DNA of 64,000 nt from Mesorhizobium sp. WSM4904 (GTDB taxonomy: Bacteria; Pseudomonadota; Alphaproteobacteria; Rhizobiales; Rhizobiaceae). Below are positions 19,696 through 29,643 of the stretch, in pieces. The notes below the pieces were generated by a model that saw nothing but the letters and a program-made list of their open reading frames with translations, had not been told where the DNA came from and ran no database searches. Both the position numbers and the translations under genes were made by a program. The stretch spans positions 1-64,000 of the forward strand of contig NZ_CP121354.1 in the NCBI RefSeq assembly GCF_029674545.1, written 5' to 3'. Positions within the stretch are counted from its first letter, which is position 1. Every line of letters begins with the position of its first letter.

Positions 19696-19729
19696 GACCG
19701 GCGGACCCTCCGGAGAGAGCCCGCCGGTC
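19696..19729 (-). terminator. Hairpin after rpsO (partial terminator or processing site)
   Basis: GACCGGCGG and CCGCCGGTC pair over 9 bp around a 16-nt loop, starting 7 bp after the rpsO stop on the minus strand. No T-tract follows, so it is more likely an RNA stability or RNase III processing element than a strong terminator. Confidence 0.5.
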
Positions 19730-19735
19730 AATTCG

Positions 19736-20005
19736 TCAACGACGCAGACCGAGCTTGTCGATCAACGTCTGATAGCGCGCGTCGTCCTTGCGCTTGAGGT
19801 AGTCAAGCAGGCTGCGGCGCTGGGAAACGAGAGCAAGCAGGCCACGGCGGGAATGGTTATCCTTCTTGTGGTCCTTGAAGTGCTCCGTCAGGTTCTTGAT
19901 GCGCTCGGAAAGGATGGCAACCTGGACTTCCGGGGATCCGGTATCGCCCTTCGCGGTCGCGAATTCAGTCATCAGTTCCTTCTTGCGCTCGGCAGTAATC
20001 GACAT
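19736..20005 (-). CDS. rpsO: 30S ribosomal protein S15
   Basis: S15 binds the central domain of 16S rRNA and nucleates assembly of the 30S platform. It has exactly the 89 residues of the family, with the conserved [17 protein letters not shown] and [16 protein letters not shown] segments. The ATG follows AAGGA in the leader. It is upstream of pnp, the near-universal order. The preceding gene is corA rather than truB. Confidence 0.98.
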   Translation of the reverse strand: MSITAERKKELMTEFATAKGDTGSPEVQVAILSERIKNLTEHFKDHKKDNHSRRGLLALVSQRRSLLDYLKRKDDARYQTLIDKLGLRR

Positions 20006-20195
20006 CGTGTTTTTCCTTATCTGTTCGAGGAAACGGGACGCCCACAGCCGGGATGTCGTCCAGCAGGGGCCGGTGCAAGCAACGCGTCAGGGCGCGAAGC
20101 TGCGGCGCATATAGTGCAATTCCGGGCAAAACACCAGCCCAATTGTCAAGCCGGCTTGTCGCAGGTTCTTGCCGCAAAAACAGAGGGTTCAGCCG

Positions 20196-21290
20196 CTACA
20201 GCCACTTCTTCCATTTGAAGAAGGCAACGAGCCCGACAGCGACGATCAACATGAACACCAGTGCTGCCGGGTAGCCGTAGTAAGCCTTCAGCTCCGGCAT
20301 GTTCCAGGGCGAGCTTTCCGGCTCGAAGTTCATGCCCCAGACACCAACGAGGAAAGTGAGCGGCATGAAGATGACCGACACGATCGTCAGATAGGAAATG
20401 ACATCGTTGGTGCGCGCCTGGGTCAGCGACAGGTGCATCTCGATCTGGCCGGTCAGCATGTCGCGCTGGTTCTCGACCAGCTCGATCAGCCGCAGCGAAT
20501 GGTCGAGCGTGTCGTTGAAGAAGATCTTGGTCTCGGCCTTCACGAAGGGCACGTCGTTGCGGATCAGCGTCGCCAGCGCATCGCGCATCGGCCACAGCAC
20601 GCCCTTCAGCACGTTGGCGTCGCGCCGCAACTCATGCAATTGCCGCATCTGGTGCTTGTGCGGCGTGTTCAGCATCTGATCCTCGATGCCGTCGACCAAT
20701 TCGCTGGCCGTTTCGATCGGCGGGAAATAGCTGTCGACGATGGCATCGATCAGCGCATAGGCAAGGTAGTCGGCGCCACGCGAGCGCAGGCGATTGGGCA
20801 TGGCCGCCGCGATACGCTTGCGCACGGGGTCGAACGGATCGCCCTCACGTTCCTGGAAGGTGACGACAAAGTTCCTGCCGAAGAACACCGCGATCTGCTC
20901 GTAGCGATGGGCGGTGACATCGTCGATCATGCGCATGACGACGAAGGCATGATCCTCGAAGAAATCCACCTTGGGTCGCTGGCCGGTGTTGACGACATCC
21001 TCCAGCGCCAGCGGGTGCAGATTGAAAATCCGCCCGATCTCCTCGATCAGCTGGATGTTGGCGAGGCCGGTGCAGTCCAGCCAGACGACCGGCCAGCGGT
21101 CGCAATGGGTATTGAGCTCGTCGATGCTGGCATTGTCGATGGTCTTGAATTTCTCGGGCGAGATCAGCGTCAGCCGAAGCTCGCTGCGCCGCGCCGCCGG
21201 ATCGGCAATGAGCGTGCCCGGCGACGCCCCGACCGGCGGTCGGCGGATGTTCAGCGGCGCCCGTTTCCTGACGGTATCAGCCTTTGCCAT
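20196..21290 (-). CDS. corA: CorA-family magnesium/divalent metal transporter
   Basis: CorA forms a pentameric inner-membrane channel for Mg2+ (also Co2+ and Ni2+). The protein has 364 residues: a large cytoplasmic N-terminal domain (to about 300) and two C-terminal transmembrane helices, the first ending in the signature GMN (LTFLVGVWGMNFE). The C-terminus is Lys/Trp rich (FKWKKWL), as usual. It stands between truB and rpsO, which are usually adjacent, so it has been inserted into that conserved run. A palindromic repeat copy lies between it and truB. Confidence 0.95.
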   Translation of the reverse strand: MAKADTVRKRAPLNIRRPPVGASPGTLIADPAARRSELRLTLISPEKFKTIDNASIDELNTHCDRWPVVWLDCTGLANIQLIEEIGRIFNLHPLALEDVVNTGQRPKVDFFEDHAFVVMRMIDDVTAHRYEQIAVFFGRNFVVTFQEREGDPFDPVRKRIAAAMPNRLRSRGADYLAYALIDAIVDSYFPPIETASELVDGIEDQMLNTPHKHQMRQLHELRRDANVLKGVLWPMRDALATLIRNDVPFVKAETKIFFNDTLDHSLRLIELVENQRDMLTGQIEMHLSLTQARTNDVISYLTIVSVIFMPLTFLVGVWGMNFEPESSPWNMPELKAYYGYPAALVFMLIVAVGLVAFFKWKKWL

Positions 21291-21331
21291 GAGCTCCTCG
21301 GACGCGAAATCGAAACCGAAACTACTCTACG

Positions 21332-21374
21332 CAATTCCAGGCCGAGAACCGTACGCACTTTTATCCTGGAATTG
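21332..21374. repeat. Single diverged copy of the CAATTCC palindrome
   Basis: CAATTCCAGG (21332-21341) and CCTGGAATTG (21365-21374) form a perfect 10-bp inverted repeat around GAGAACCGTACGCACTTTT. It is the same family as the tandem array at 15912-16133. It lies between the truB stop and the corA start. Confidence 0.85.
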
Positions 21375-21390
21375 ATCCAGCCGAGCGCCG

Positions 21391-22350
21391 TCAACCGGCA
21401 AAGACCCGCTTGGGCTTGAACATGCCCTGCTCGATGGCGCCGATGGCGACGAGTTTGCCGCGCGCTGTGGCGCATGCCTCGTCGGCCTCGACCGGCGCAT
21501 CGCGGCCGCGAATGATGACGGGATTGCCGAGGCGGATCTTGGTCGCCGCGTCGTCGCTGACGGCGACCTGCGGCAGGCAATCGAGCGCGACGGCGGTATC
21601 GACCAGCAACGCGTCGATGGCGCTGAAATCGATCGGCGCCCCGGCCTCGTCCTGGCCTTCATCAGTTTTGCCGCCGAAGCGCGCCGCTTCGAGCTCGGCG
21701 ACGGTGACGAAATCCTCCGCCGTGAACGGCTCGACCTCGACGCGGCGCAGTTCGGCTATATGGCCGAAGCAGCCCAGATCGCGGCCCATGTCGCGCGCCA
21801 GCGAGCGTACGTAAGTGCCCTTGCCGCATTCGACCTCGAAGACGCTGCGGTCGCCACCATGCTCGACGAGATCGAGACGTCCGATCTCGATCTCACGCGC
21901 AGGGATATCGACCGTCTCGCCGTCTCGGGCGAGGTCGTAGGCGCGTTCGCCGGCGATCTTGATGGCCGAGAATTGCGGCGGCGTCTGCATGATGACACCG
22001 GTGTATTTCGGCAGCAGCGCTCTCACCTCGGCCTCGTCCGGGCGCTGGCCGGAACTATTCGTCACCGGGCCTTCGAGGTCGTCGGTCGAGCGTTCCTCAC
22101 CCCAGGCAACGGTGAAGCGGTAGACCTTGGCGCCGTCCTGAACGTAAGGCACGGTCTTCGTCGCCTCGCCGAGCGCGATCGGCAGCATGCCAGAGGCCAG
22201 CGGATCGAGCGTGCCGGCATGGCCGGCCTTCTCCGCCTGGAACAGCCATTTGATCTTCGAGACCGCCTCGGTCGAGCCCATGCCGACCGGCTTGTCCAGC
22301 ACCACCCAGCCGGAAACCGGCCGGCCCCTCTTCTTGCCGCGACGCGCCAC
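21391..22350 (-). CDS. truB: tRNA pseudouridine(55) synthase TruB
   Basis: TruB makes pseudouridine 55 in the T-arm of tRNAs. The protein has 319 residues with the catalytic Asp in [14 protein letters not shown] and a C-terminal extension containing a PUA-like segment. The start is GTG 22350, directly after the TAA of rbfA with no spacer, which indicates translational coupling. A palindromic repeat follows the stop. Confidence 0.95.
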   Translation of the reverse strand: MARRGKKRGRPVSGWVVLDKPVGMGSTEAVSKIKWLFQAEKAGHAGTLDPLASGMLPIALGEATKTVPYVQDGAKVYRFTVAWGEERSTDDLEGPVTNSSGQRPDEAEVRALLPKYTGVIMQTPPQFSAIKIAGERAYDLARDGETVDIPAREIEIGRLDLVEHGGDRSVFEVECGKGTYVRSLARDMGRDLGCFGHIAELRRVEVEPFTAEDFVTVAELEAARFGGKTDEGQDEAGAPIDFSAIDALLVDTAVALDCLPQVAVSDDAATKIRLGNPVIIRGRDAPVEADEACATARGKLVAIGAIEQGMFKPKRVFAG

Positions 22351-22770
22351 TTAGCCCTCGTCCTCGTCGTTGTTCTCATTCTGGTCGTCGAGATCGCGCG
22401 CGACTTCGGGCGACTTCAGCAACTCGTTGATCCTGGCGAAATTGTCGAAGGAAGTATCGAGCCGGAAGCGGATCTCCGGCATGTACTTCATCTGCCGAAG
22501 CGCGCCGGTGATGCGGCCGCGGATGAATTTCGCATGCTTGTTCAGGGCGCCCACCACGGAATCGGCGTCGCCGACGCCCAGCGGTGAAACGAAGGCAGTA
22601 GCGATTTTGAGGTCGGGCGACATGCGCACCTCGGAGACCGAGACGACGGTGTTCTCGATCACCGGATCGATGATCTCGCCGCGCTGCAAGGTCTCGGAGA
22701 GGGCATGGCGCACCTGCTCGCCGACGCGCAGCATGCGCTGGGAGGGGCCTGATGTTGTTGGACGGGACAT
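22351..22770 (-). CDS. rbfA: 30S ribosome-binding factor RbfA
   Basis: RbfA is a KH-fold protein that assists late 30S maturation and 16S 5'-end processing. It has 139 residues with the family segments [17 protein letters not shown] and [17 protein letters not shown] and an acidic tail. The start is ATG 22770 ([13 protein letters not shown]), preceded by GAAGAAA; the frame runs further upstream without similarity. It lies 123 bp after infB and directly before truB. Confidence 0.95.
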   Translation of the reverse strand: MSRPTTSGPSQRMLRVGEQVRHALSETLQRGEIIDPVIENTVVSVSEVRMSPDLKIATAFVSPLGVGDADSVVGALNKHAKFIRGRITGALRQMKYMPEIRFRLDTSFDNFARINELLKSPEVARDLDDQNENNDEDEG

Positions 22771-22893
22771 TTTCTTCAATCCTGAAATCGTGAAGCGCGG
22801 GATGGGACCGCGCCACATGTCTCAAATACGAATAAGGTCTGGGCGGCAGCCTTTCGGCCGCCGCCCGGGTCATTCCGGCTAGTATATCCGAAT

Positions 22894-25467
22894 TTAGAGC
22901 GTCCTGCTCACCATCTCGACGCGGAAGCACTCGATGACGTCGCCGACACGCATGTCCTCGTAGTTCTGGAAGGCCATGCCGCATTCCTGGCCGACCGGCA
23001 CTTCCGGAACCTCGTCCTTGAAGCGCTTGAGTGTCTTCAACGTGCCTTCGTGGACCACGACGTTGTCGCGGACCAGGCGGACGCCCGCACCACGTTCGAC
23101 CTTGCCTTCGGTGACGCGGCAGCCGGCGATCTTGCCGACCTTCGAGATGTCGAAGATCTCGAGGATCTCGGCATTGCCGATGAAGGTCTCGCGCCGCTCC
23201 GGCGAGAGCATGCCCGAGAGCGCCGCCTTCACATCGTCGACCAGGTTGTAGATGATCGAGTAGTAGCGGATCTCGATGCCCGCGGCGGTCGCCGCGGCAC
23301 GCGCCTGCGCATTGGCTCGGACGTTGAAGCCGATGATCGCGGCACCCGAGGTTTCGGCCAGCGACACGTCGCTTTCGGTGATGCCGCCAGCGCCGGCGTG
23401 CACGATGCGCGCGCGCACCTCGTCGTTGCCGAGCTTTTCGAGCGCGGCATTGATCGCCTCGATCGAACCCTGCACGTCGCCCTTGATGACCAGCGGGAAT
23501 TCCTTAAGCCCGCTCGTCTGCAACTGCGACATCATCTGCTCGAGCGAGCCGCGCTGGCCAGCGTGCTTGGCCACCGCCTTCTCGCGCGCCAGGCGCTGAC
23601 GGTACTCGGTGATTTCACGCGCGCGCGCCTCGTTGTTGACAACGGCGAAGCGGTCGCCCGCCTGCGGCGTGCCCTGCAGGCCGAGCACCTCGACCGGCAT
23701 CGCCGGCGGCGCCTCCGGCACATGCTCGCCGCGATCGTTGACGAGCGCGCGGACACGGCCCCATTCGTTGCCGGCGACGAGAATATCGCCCGGCATCAGC
23801 GTGCCGGTCTGCACCAGAACGGTGGCGACCGGACCACGGCCCTTGTCGAGCTTGGCCTCGATGACCGCGCCTTCTGCGGTGCGGTCGGGGTTGGCCTTGA
23901 GGTCGAGGATTTCGGCCTGCAGCAGGATCGCCTCGAGCAGCTTGTCGATGTTGGTGCCCTTGGTCGCCGACACTTCGACGTCCAGCACCTCGCCGCCCAT
24001 CGATTCGACGAACACTTCATGGCGCAGGAGTTCGGCGCGCACCTTCTGCGGGTCGGCGTCGCGCTTGTCGATCTTGTTGATCGCAACGATGATCGGGACG
24101 CCGGCTGCCTTGGCGTGATTGATCGATTCGACCGTCTGCGGCATCACGCTGTCGTCGGCCGCCACCACCAGCACGGCGATGTCGGTGACCTGGGCGCCGC
24201 GGGCGCGCATGGCCGTGAAGGCAGCGTGGCCGGGCGTATCGATGAAGGTGATCTTCTGACCGTTCTTCTCGACCTGATAGGCGCCGATGTGCTGGGTAAT
24301 GCCGCCGGCTTCGCCGGAGACGACATTGGCGTTGCGGATGGCGTCGAGCAACGAGGTTTTGCCGTGGTCGACATGGCCCATGATCGTCACGACAGGCGGA
24401 CGCGACACCAGGTCTTCCGGACGGTCGGCGATATTGAACAGGCCTTCCTCGATGTCGGACTCGGCAACGCGGCGAACCGTGTGGCCGAATTCCGAAGCGA
24501 CCAGCTCAGCCGTGTCGGCGTCGATGACGTCGCCCGGCTTCAAAATCTGGCCTTGCTTCATGAAGAACTTGACCACGTCCACAGCGCGCTCGGACATGCG
24601 CTGCGCCAGTTCCTGGATGGTGATGGTTTCGGGCAGGATCACTTCACGCATGACTTTCTCGCGCGGCTCGTTGTGCAGCGCGCGTTTGAACTTCTCCTGG
24701 CGGCGTCGCATCGACGACAGCGAACGGCCGCGCGCATCCTCGTCGGAAAGCGCCGAATTCAGCGTCAGCTTGCCGCGGCGGCGGTCTTCCTCGCCCTTGG
24801 TGGGCTTGGCCGGACGCGCCACCTCGGGCGTGGCGAGACGGCGAGCGGGTGCACCGGCGCCAGCACCGGCACCGGCACGCCTCGGTTTGACCTCCTCGTC
24901 GTCGTCGGCCGTGGCGACGTCCGCGGCCTGCGGCGCGCGGCGGCGGGCCTCTTCCTCGGCACGACGGCGGGACTCGGCCTCGGCCTGGAGACGCGCCTCT
25001 TCCTCGGCCTGACGGCGCGCGGATTCCTCGCGCTCGCGCTTGCGGCGTTCTTCTTCCTCGGCGCGGCGCTTGCTCTCTTCCTGAGCGCGCTGACGGTCCT
25101 CGATCTCGCGGGCCTTGGAACCTTCGAGCGCCCTGCGGCGCGCTTCCATCTCGCCACGCGACAACTCGTTCAGCACCATGCCCGAGCGTTCCGGCTGCGG
25201 CGGCGCCTTCGGCGCTTCCTGCACGGCAGGCGTCGGCGCCGCTGCGGCTGTGGGCTTCGGCGTGAAGACGGACGGCGCCACCGGTTCCGGCTTGTCGCCA
25301 GGCAGCGAGAACTTGCGCTTCTTGGTCTCGACCACGACCGACTTGGTGCGGCCGTGCGAGAAATTCTGGCGCACAGTGCCCTGCTCGAGGCCGGGGCGCT
25401 TCAGCGTCAAGGTCTTCTTCGGCGTAACGCTCAACGTCTTGTCGTCGCCCGATTTCGTATCACTCAT
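22894..25467 (-). CDS. infB: Translation initiation factor IF-2
   Basis: IF-2 is the GTPase that brings initiator tRNA to the 30S subunit and promotes subunit joining. It has 857 residues. The N-terminal 190 or so residues are low-complexity, Pro/Ala-rich and then Arg/Glu-rich (repeated RRAEEE-type heptads), followed by the IF2_N module, the G domain ([12 protein letters not shown] near 360), domain II and the C-terminal fMet-tRNA binding domain. The ATG overlaps the TGA of the YlxR-L7Ae gene by 4 bp. It belongs to the rimP-nusA operon. Confidence 0.97.
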   Translation of the reverse strand: MSDTKSGDDKTLSVTPKKTLTLKRPGLEQGTVRQNFSHGRTKSVVVETKKRKFSLPGDKPEPVAPSVFTPKPTAAAAPTPAVQEAPKAPPQPERSGMVLNELSRGEMEARRRALEGSKAREIEDRQRAQEESKRRAEEEERRKREREESARRQAEEEARLQAEAESRRRAEEEARRRAPQAADVATADDDEEVKPRRAGAGAGAGAPARRLATPEVARPAKPTKGEEDRRRGKLTLNSALSDEDARGRSLSSMRRRQEKFKRALHNEPREKVMREVILPETITIQELAQRMSERAVDVVKFFMKQGQILKPGDVIDADTAELVASEFGHTVRRVAESDIEEGLFNIADRPEDLVSRPPVVTIMGHVDHGKTSLLDAIRNANVVSGEAGGITQHIGAYQVEKNGQKITFIDTPGHAAFTAMRARGAQVTDIAVLVVAADDSVMPQTVESINHAKAAGVPIIVAINKIDKRDADPQKVRAELLRHEVFVESMGGEVLDVEVSATKGTNIDKLLEAILLQAEILDLKANPDRTAEGAVIEAKLDKGRGPVATVLVQTGTLMPGDILVAGNEWGRVRALVNDRGEHVPEAPPAMPVEVLGLQGTPQAGDRFAVVNNEARAREITEYRQRLAREKAVAKHAGQRGSLEQMMSQLQTSGLKEFPLVIKGDVQGSIEAINAALEKLGNDEVRARIVHAGAGGITESDVSLAETSGAAIIGFNVRANAQARAAATAAGIEIRYYSIIYNLVDDVKAALSGMLSPERRETFIGNAEILEIFDISKVGKIAGCRVTEGKVERGAGVRLVRDNVVVHEGTLKTLKRFKDEVPEVPVGQECGMAFQNYEDMRVGDVIECFRVEMVSRTL

Positions 25468-26123
25468 TCCATATCCTCTGCGGCATCATCTTCGTCAGCA
25501 ACGGCCGCAAGCATTGCCAAATCGTCCGGGGTCCCGCCCCGATACCGGTCGAGCGCAACCATGCGCTTCTCGACCGCTTTTCCTGCGTCCTGCGCGAGGA
25601 CGGCAGCATGTATCACATTTGTACCCCCCAATGCCAAGCTCAACTCGGCCTCGGGGAAAAGTTTGTAGGCAAGGATGGCGGGGCCGCCGAGATGGACGGT
25701 TGCCCGCCGTGCCTGACTGATCTTGCGGACGCCGTCGTCCGAGGCCTCGGCCGCGTGCAGCACCAAGAGCGCCTGCCCGTCGCGCACGGCAGCCTCTACC
25801 TTGGCGGCGCCGAGAACGACCGCCCCGGCCTTGCGAGCAAGACCCAGCATGCCCAGAGCGGATCGGGAAAGCAGTCCGTCGACCATTTCGCCGAGATCGG
25901 CGGGGACCGCGACCTGCGCCTTGAAGGCGCGGGCAAACAGGTTCTTCGCCGCTGCCTTGTCGATATGTAGGCGATCAGCGGTGACCCAGCAACCGCGGCC
26001 AGGCAGATTTCTCTTGATGTCCGGAACGACGGCCGAATCCGGGCCGACGACGAAGCGGATCAGTTCATCCGCTTCGGTCTGCCTGCGCGTGACGATGCAA
26101 GTGCGATCGTTCATCTCGTCCAC
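25464..26123 (-). CDS. YlxR (DUF448) - L7Ae-like fusion RNA-binding protein
   Basis: The 219-residue protein joins two small RNA-binding modules that are separate genes (ylxR and ylxQ) in Firmicutes. Residues 1-85 are YlxR, with [18 protein letters not shown] and [12 protein letters not shown]. Residues about 90-190 are an L7Ae/L30e-like fold ([20 protein letters not shown]). YlxR of Gram-positives has been linked to RNase P and transcription; the role of the fusion is not known to me. It lies between nusA and infB, the standard place, and overlaps infB by 4 bp. Confidence 0.9.
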   Translation of the reverse strand: MDEMNDRTCIVTRRQTEADELIRFVVGPDSAVVPDIKRNLPGRGCWVTADRLHIDKAAAKNLFARAFKAQVAVPADLGEMVDGLLSRSALGMLGLARKAGAVVLGAAKVEAAVRDGQALLVLHAAEASDDGVRKISQARRATVHLGGPAILAYKLFPEAELSLALGGTNVIHAAVLAQDAGKAVEKRMVALDRYRGGTPDDLAMLAAVADEDDAAEDME

Positions 26124-26146
26124 GGGCTTTTCGACTGGTGGTCACC

Positions 26147-27742
26147 TCACGCACCGACGGTTTCGCCGGCCGATTGTTCATCAGCGGCCAGTTCTTCCTC
26201 GGAAATCCAGCCAGCCTTCTTGCGAGCGGCCAGCACCATCTGCTCGGCATCGGCGCGCGAGATGCCGTGATCGGCGAGCACGCCGGGATAGACCTTGGTC
26301 TCCCCGTCCTTGCGTTCCTTCCAGCCGATGAGATCATCGGCGGCATAGCCGGCGAAGTCCTCGATCGTCTTCACGCCGTCCTCGCCGAGCGTCACCATCA
26401 TGGCCGTGGTGATGCCGGGGATCTCGCGCAGCTCGTCCTGGACGCCGAGCGCCTTGCGCTTCTCGTCGTGCTCGGCCTCGATCTTCTCCAGATATTCGCG
26501 GGCGCGCGACTGGATTTCCGACGCGGTGTCCTCGTCGAAACCGTCGATCGAGGAGATCTCGCCCGAGTCGACATAGGCGACTTCCTCGACGCTGGTGAAG
26601 CCTTCGGAGGCGAGCACCTGGCCGACCATCTCGTCGACGTCGAGGGCTTCCATGAAGAGCGCCGAGCGCTCGACGAATTCCTTCTGGCGACGCTCGCTCT
26701 CTTCCTGCTCGGTCAGGATGTCGATGTCCCAGCCGGTGAGCTGCGAGGCGAGGCGCACGTTCTGACCGCGGCGGCCGATGGCCAGCGACAGCTGGTCGTC
26801 CGGCACCACCACCTCGATGCGCTCGGCATCCTCGTCGAGCACCACCTTGGCGACTTCCGCCGGCTGCAGGGCGTTGACGATGAAGGAAGCGGCCGAAGGC
26901 GACCACGGAATGATGTCGATCTTCTCGCCCTGCAATTCGCCGACCACCGCCTGGACGCGGCTGCCGCGCATGCCGACGCAGGCGCCGACCGGATCGATCG
27001 AGGAATCGCGCGAGATGACTGCGATCTTGGCGCGCGAGCCCGGATCGCGGGCGACCGACTTGATCTCGATGATGCCGTCGTAGATTTCCGGCACTTCCAT
27101 GGTGAAGAGCTTGGCCATGAACTGCGGATGGGTGCGCGACAGGAAGATCTGCGGACCGCGCTGCTCGCGGCGCACGTCGTAGACATAGGCGCGGACGCGG
27201 TCGCCGTACTTGTAGTTCTCGCGCGGGATCAGCTCGTCGCGGCGGATGATCGCCTCGCCGCGGCCAAGGTCGACGATGACGTTGCCGTATTCGACGCGCT
27301 TGACGGTGCCGTTGACGATCTCGCCGATGCGGTCCTTGTACTCGTCATACTGACGATCGCGCTCGGCCTCGCGCACCTTCTGGACGATGACCTGCTTGGC
27401 CGACTGGGCGGCGATGCGGCCGAAATCCATCGGCGGCAGCTGCTCGGCGATGAAATCGCCGATCTGGGCATCGGGATTGCGCTCGCGCGCCGTGGAAAGG
27501 GCGATCTGCGTGGCGTAGTCCTCGACCTTCTCGACCACCTCCATCAGCCGCTGCAGCTTCATCTCGCCCGTATTGGGATTGATGTCGGCGCGGATGTTGG
27601 TTTCCTGGCCGTAACGCGAGCGCGCCGCCTTCTGGATCGCATCGGCCATGGCGGCGATGACGATCTGCTTGTCGATCGACTTTTCACGCGCGACCGCGTC
27701 GGCGATCTGCAGCAGTTCGAGCCTGTTGGCGCTTACAACCAT
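26147..27742 (-). CDS. nusA: Transcription termination/antitermination protein NusA
   Basis: NusA binds RNA polymerase and modulates pausing, termination and antitermination. It has 531 residues: an N-terminal polymerase-binding domain (1-125), S1 (about 135-200), KH1 and KH2 (about 230-345, with [20 protein letters not shown] and [17 protein letters not shown]), then an acidic C-terminal extension with helix-hairpin-helix repeats as in other alphaproteobacteria. It follows rimP after 46 bp. The operon leader carries an intrinsic terminator that NusA could act on (inference). Confidence 0.97.
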   Translation of the reverse strand: MVVSANRLELLQIADAVAREKSIDKQIVIAAMADAIQKAARSRYGQETNIRADINPNTGEMKLQRLMEVVEKVEDYATQIALSTARERNPDAQIGDFIAEQLPPMDFGRIAAQSAKQVIVQKVREAERDRQYDEYKDRIGEIVNGTVKRVEYGNVIVDLGRGEAIIRRDELIPRENYKYGDRVRAYVYDVRREQRGPQIFLSRTHPQFMAKLFTMEVPEIYDGIIEIKSVARDPGSRAKIAVISRDSSIDPVGACVGMRGSRVQAVVGELQGEKIDIIPWSPSAASFIVNALQPAEVAKVVLDEDAERIEVVVPDDQLSLAIGRRGQNVRLASQLTGWDIDILTEQEESERRQKEFVERSALFMEALDVDEMVGQVLASEGFTSVEEVAYVDSGEISSIDGFDEDTASEIQSRAREYLEKIEAEHDEKRKALGVQDELREIPGITTAMMVTLGEDGVKTIEDFAGYAADDLIGWKERKDGETKVYPGVLADHGISRADAEQMVLAARKKAGWISEEELAADEQSAGETVGA

Positions 27743-27788
27743 TGTCTTTCTCCCGACTTCGCACCGGGCACACGGCCCGAAAGCTCAA

Positions 27789-28421
27789 TCAACTTTCCTG
27801 TTCTGTTTCGTTTCCTTCACCGGCGGCGGCATCTTCCGCTTCACCCCGGCGTTTCTTTGCTTCCTTGCGGGCCCTGTTGTCCTTCGACAGTGCCTCGCGG
27901 ATGAGGTCGTCGGTCAGCACGAGCCGCGCCTCGGCAATCGCATCATAGGGCACGCGCACCGTCGGCTCTTCGCCATAGGCCGCCTTATCGCGCTCCAGCA
28001 GGATGCCGTCGGCGTCCGCCTCGGCGATCTTGCCCTTGAAGCGCTTGCGGTCGCCAATGAGGACCGAGGTCTCCATCTTGACCAGATGGCCGGTCCAGGT
28101 GGCGAAATCCGGCTTGCGCACCAGCGGCCGGTCGATGCCGGGCGACGACACTTCGAGATGATACGCCTTTTCGATCGGATCCTCGACATCAAGTGCGGGC
28201 GAAACCGCGCGGCTGACCTCTTCGCAATCCTCGACGGTCATGGTGCCGTCCTCGCGCTCGGCCATGATCTGCAGCGTCAGCCCGTTCTGTCCGGTCAGCT
28301 GCACCCGCACGAGGCGAAAGCCGATGGCTTTGAGCACCGGCTGCACGATCAGCGCAATGCGCGCATCGATGCCGCTTTCGCGGATGATACGGTCGTCGGC
28401 TTCGCTTGCCGCTGCGGTCAT
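27789..28421 (-). CDS. rimP: Ribosome maturation factor RimP
   Basis: RimP assists assembly of the 30S head. It has 210 residues with the family blocks [33 protein letters not shown] and [14 protein letters not shown], then an SH3-like C-terminal domain and a charged tail ([19 protein letters not shown]). It is the first gene of the rimP-nusA-ylxR-infB-rbfA-truB run. The promoter and a leader terminator are visible 40-130 bp upstream. Confidence 0.95.
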   Translation of the reverse strand: MTAAASEADDRIIRESGIDARIALIVQPVLKAIGFRLVRVQLTGQNGLTLQIMAEREDGTMTVEDCEEVSRAVSPALDVEDPIEKAYHLEVSSPGIDRPLVRKPDFATWTGHLVKMETSVLIGDRKRFKGKIAEADADGILLERDKAAYGEEPTVRVPYDAIAEARLVLTDDLIREALSKDNRARKEAKKRRGEAEDAAAGEGNETEQES

Positions 28422-28460
28422 CGGATCCCTGTCGCTTTGTCGCTCCGGCCGGCAGGTAAT

Positions 28461-28492
28461 AAAAAAGAGCGGGACCGGGTGGACCCACTCTT
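28461..28492 (-). terminator. Intrinsic terminator in the rimP-nusA operon leader (attenuator candidate)
   Basis: On the minus strand AAGAGTGGGTCC (28492-28481) pairs with GGTCCCGCTCTT (28476-28465), with one G-U pair and one mismatch, around a 4-nt loop, followed by a run of T (28466-28461) and ATT. It lies downstream of the promoter at 28521-28549 and 40 bp before the rimP ATG, so the operon transcript must read through it. Confidence 0.75.
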
Positions 28493-28520
28493 CGTCTTAC
28501 CGACCAAGAATTTGAAGCCG

Positions 28521-28549
28521 ATATAGACGATCCCGGCCGGCGTTTCAAG
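28521..28549 (-). promoter_or_regulatory. Predicted sigma-70 promoter of the rimP-nusA operon
   Basis: On the minus strand CTTGAA (28549-28544) and CTATAT (28526-28521) are separated by exactly 17 bp, close to the alphaproteobacterial housekeeping consensus CTTGAC-N17-CTATAT. The expected start is near 28513, giving a leader of about 90 nt that contains the terminator hairpin. Confidence 0.7.
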
Positions 28550-28710
28550 CCTGACTGTGACAGCAGACAAAGTTGACCGCAGGATCAGCACTGCCTCTGG
28601 AGCATGGCGGCCATGCGCCAGCGCCACTGTGATTTCCGTCTGCCAGCACCCATCTATGTTGCAGTGCAAAAAGAAAGGTCGCGGGCGGTGGCACGCGAAA
28701 GGTATTTTTC

Positions 28711-28872
28711 ATGGACCGCGGATTGTTCTTCGTAATCGGTGATTTTTTAACCACGTTCGGCAGCGCCGCAGCCGCATCGCGCGCCGTCGAGGCCGGCCGC
28801 AAGCCGCGCCGCGGCGATCTGAAGAAGCTCGGCATCGACCCTACCGCCTTCGACAAGATCGGGCGCTTCTAA
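28711..28872 (+). CDS. Small hypothetical protein, 53 residues
   Basis: ATG 28711 opens a 53-codon frame ending TAA 28872, with AAAGG 8 bp upstream. The product begins MDRGLFFVIGDFLTTFGSAA and ends DLKKLGIDPTAFDKIGRF. The first half is hydrophobic or amphipathic and the second is basic with an ordered-looking end. It resembles small hypothetical proteins in rhizobial genomes as far as I recall, but no function is known. It is alone on the plus strand, divergent from rimP and convergent with trmB. Codon use (GC-rich third positions from codon 15 on) supports it. Confidence 0.6.
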   Translation: MDRGLFFVIGDFLTTFGSAAAASRAVEAGRKPRRGDLKKLGIDPTAFDKIGRF

Positions 28873-28921
28873 ATTAGTCGGTAGATGACCGGGGCGCTTC
28901 GCCCTCTGAGATTTCCGAGGG

Positions 28922-29623
28922 CTACTTCCGGATAAAGGTCAAATAGGCAGGCCGCCTTCCCTCGCGGATGGCCTTGGCCTCGTAGCGCGTGCCGGGCCAG
29001 CCCTGATAGGGGGTGTGCCAGTCGGCGGCCTCGTTCGCCTGCCAGGCGAAGTTGCCATTGGCGCGGCAGGCGAGCAGCGTCCAGTTCACATAGCTGTCGA
29101 TATCGGAGGCGAAGCGGAACCTGCCGCCCGCTTTCAGCACCCGGACGAACCGCTCGAGATTGGCCGCGCTGACGAAGCGCCGCTTCCAGTGCTTCTTTTT
29201 CGGCCAGGGATCGGGATAAAGCAAATCGATGCCGTCGAGCGAGGCCGACGGCAGCCAGTCGAGCAGGCGCGTGGCATCGTCGTCATAGACCCTCAGATTG
29301 GCCAGCGGCGTCTTGGCGAGCGCCGTCATCATCTTGGCCATGCCGTTGACGAAGGGCTCGACGCCGATGAAGCCGATCGCCGGCGCCTCCGTCGCGCGAT
29401 GCAAGAGATGCTCGCCGCCGCCGAAGCCGATCTCGAGTTGAAGAGCCGAAACATCCGCCTTGAACAGCGTCCTGGGATCCGCCGGAGCCTCAGCCATCAG
29501 GTCGAGCCTGTAGGCGCGCAGGCCGCTTTCAAGCGCCGCGGCCTGCTGCGGGCGAATAGTCTTGCCGTGCCGGCGGCCGAAAAATCCTTCGGTCGCGCGG
29601 CTCGGCCTGTCGTTTGGCACCAT
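28922..29623 (-). CDS. trmB: tRNA (guanine-N7-)-methyltransferase TrmB
   Basis: TrmB makes m7G46 in tRNA using SAM. The protein has 233 residues, with the SAM-binding [11 protein letters not shown] and the family hallmark [13 protein letters not shown]. An N-terminal basic extension ([15 protein letters not shown]) is typical of alphaproteobacterial TrmB. It starts 20 bp after the metK stop, so it is probably transcribed with metK, the gene that makes its methyl donor. Confidence 0.95.
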   Translation of the reverse strand: MVPNDRPSRATEGFFGRRHGKTIRPQQAAALESGLRAYRLDLMAEAPADPRTLFKADVSALQLEIGFGGGEHLLHRATEAPAIGFIGVEPFVNGMAKMMTALAKTPLANLRVYDDDATRLLDWLPSASLDGIDLLYPDPWPKKKHWKRRFVSAANLERFVRVLKAGGRFRFASDIDSYVNWTLLACRANGNFAWQANEAADWHTPYQGWPGTRYEAKAIREGRRPAYLTFIRK

Positions 29624-29643
29624 GAACAGGCTTGGCGACGCCG

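Larger units (their letters stand above)
19362..19735 (-). other. rpsO-pnp intergenic leader (374 bp)
   Basis: No gene is seen. The region holds two notable structures: a hairpin at 19696-19729 right after rpsO and a perfect 20-bp palindrome at 19560-19579. In enterobacteria the pnp leader hairpin is cut by RNase III and mediates PNPase autocontrol; a similar role is possible here but unproven. Confidence 0.6.

Noticed and set aside
23050..25668. 872-codon plus-strand frame opposite infB
   Set aside because: Shadow of IF-2; the Leu/Arg-rich end mirrors the Arg/Glu-rich IF-2 N-terminus.
28545..28856. 103-codon minus-strand frame opposite the 53-codon gene
   Set aside because: It covers the rimP promoter, lacks a ribosome site and looks like the shadow of the plus-strand frame.
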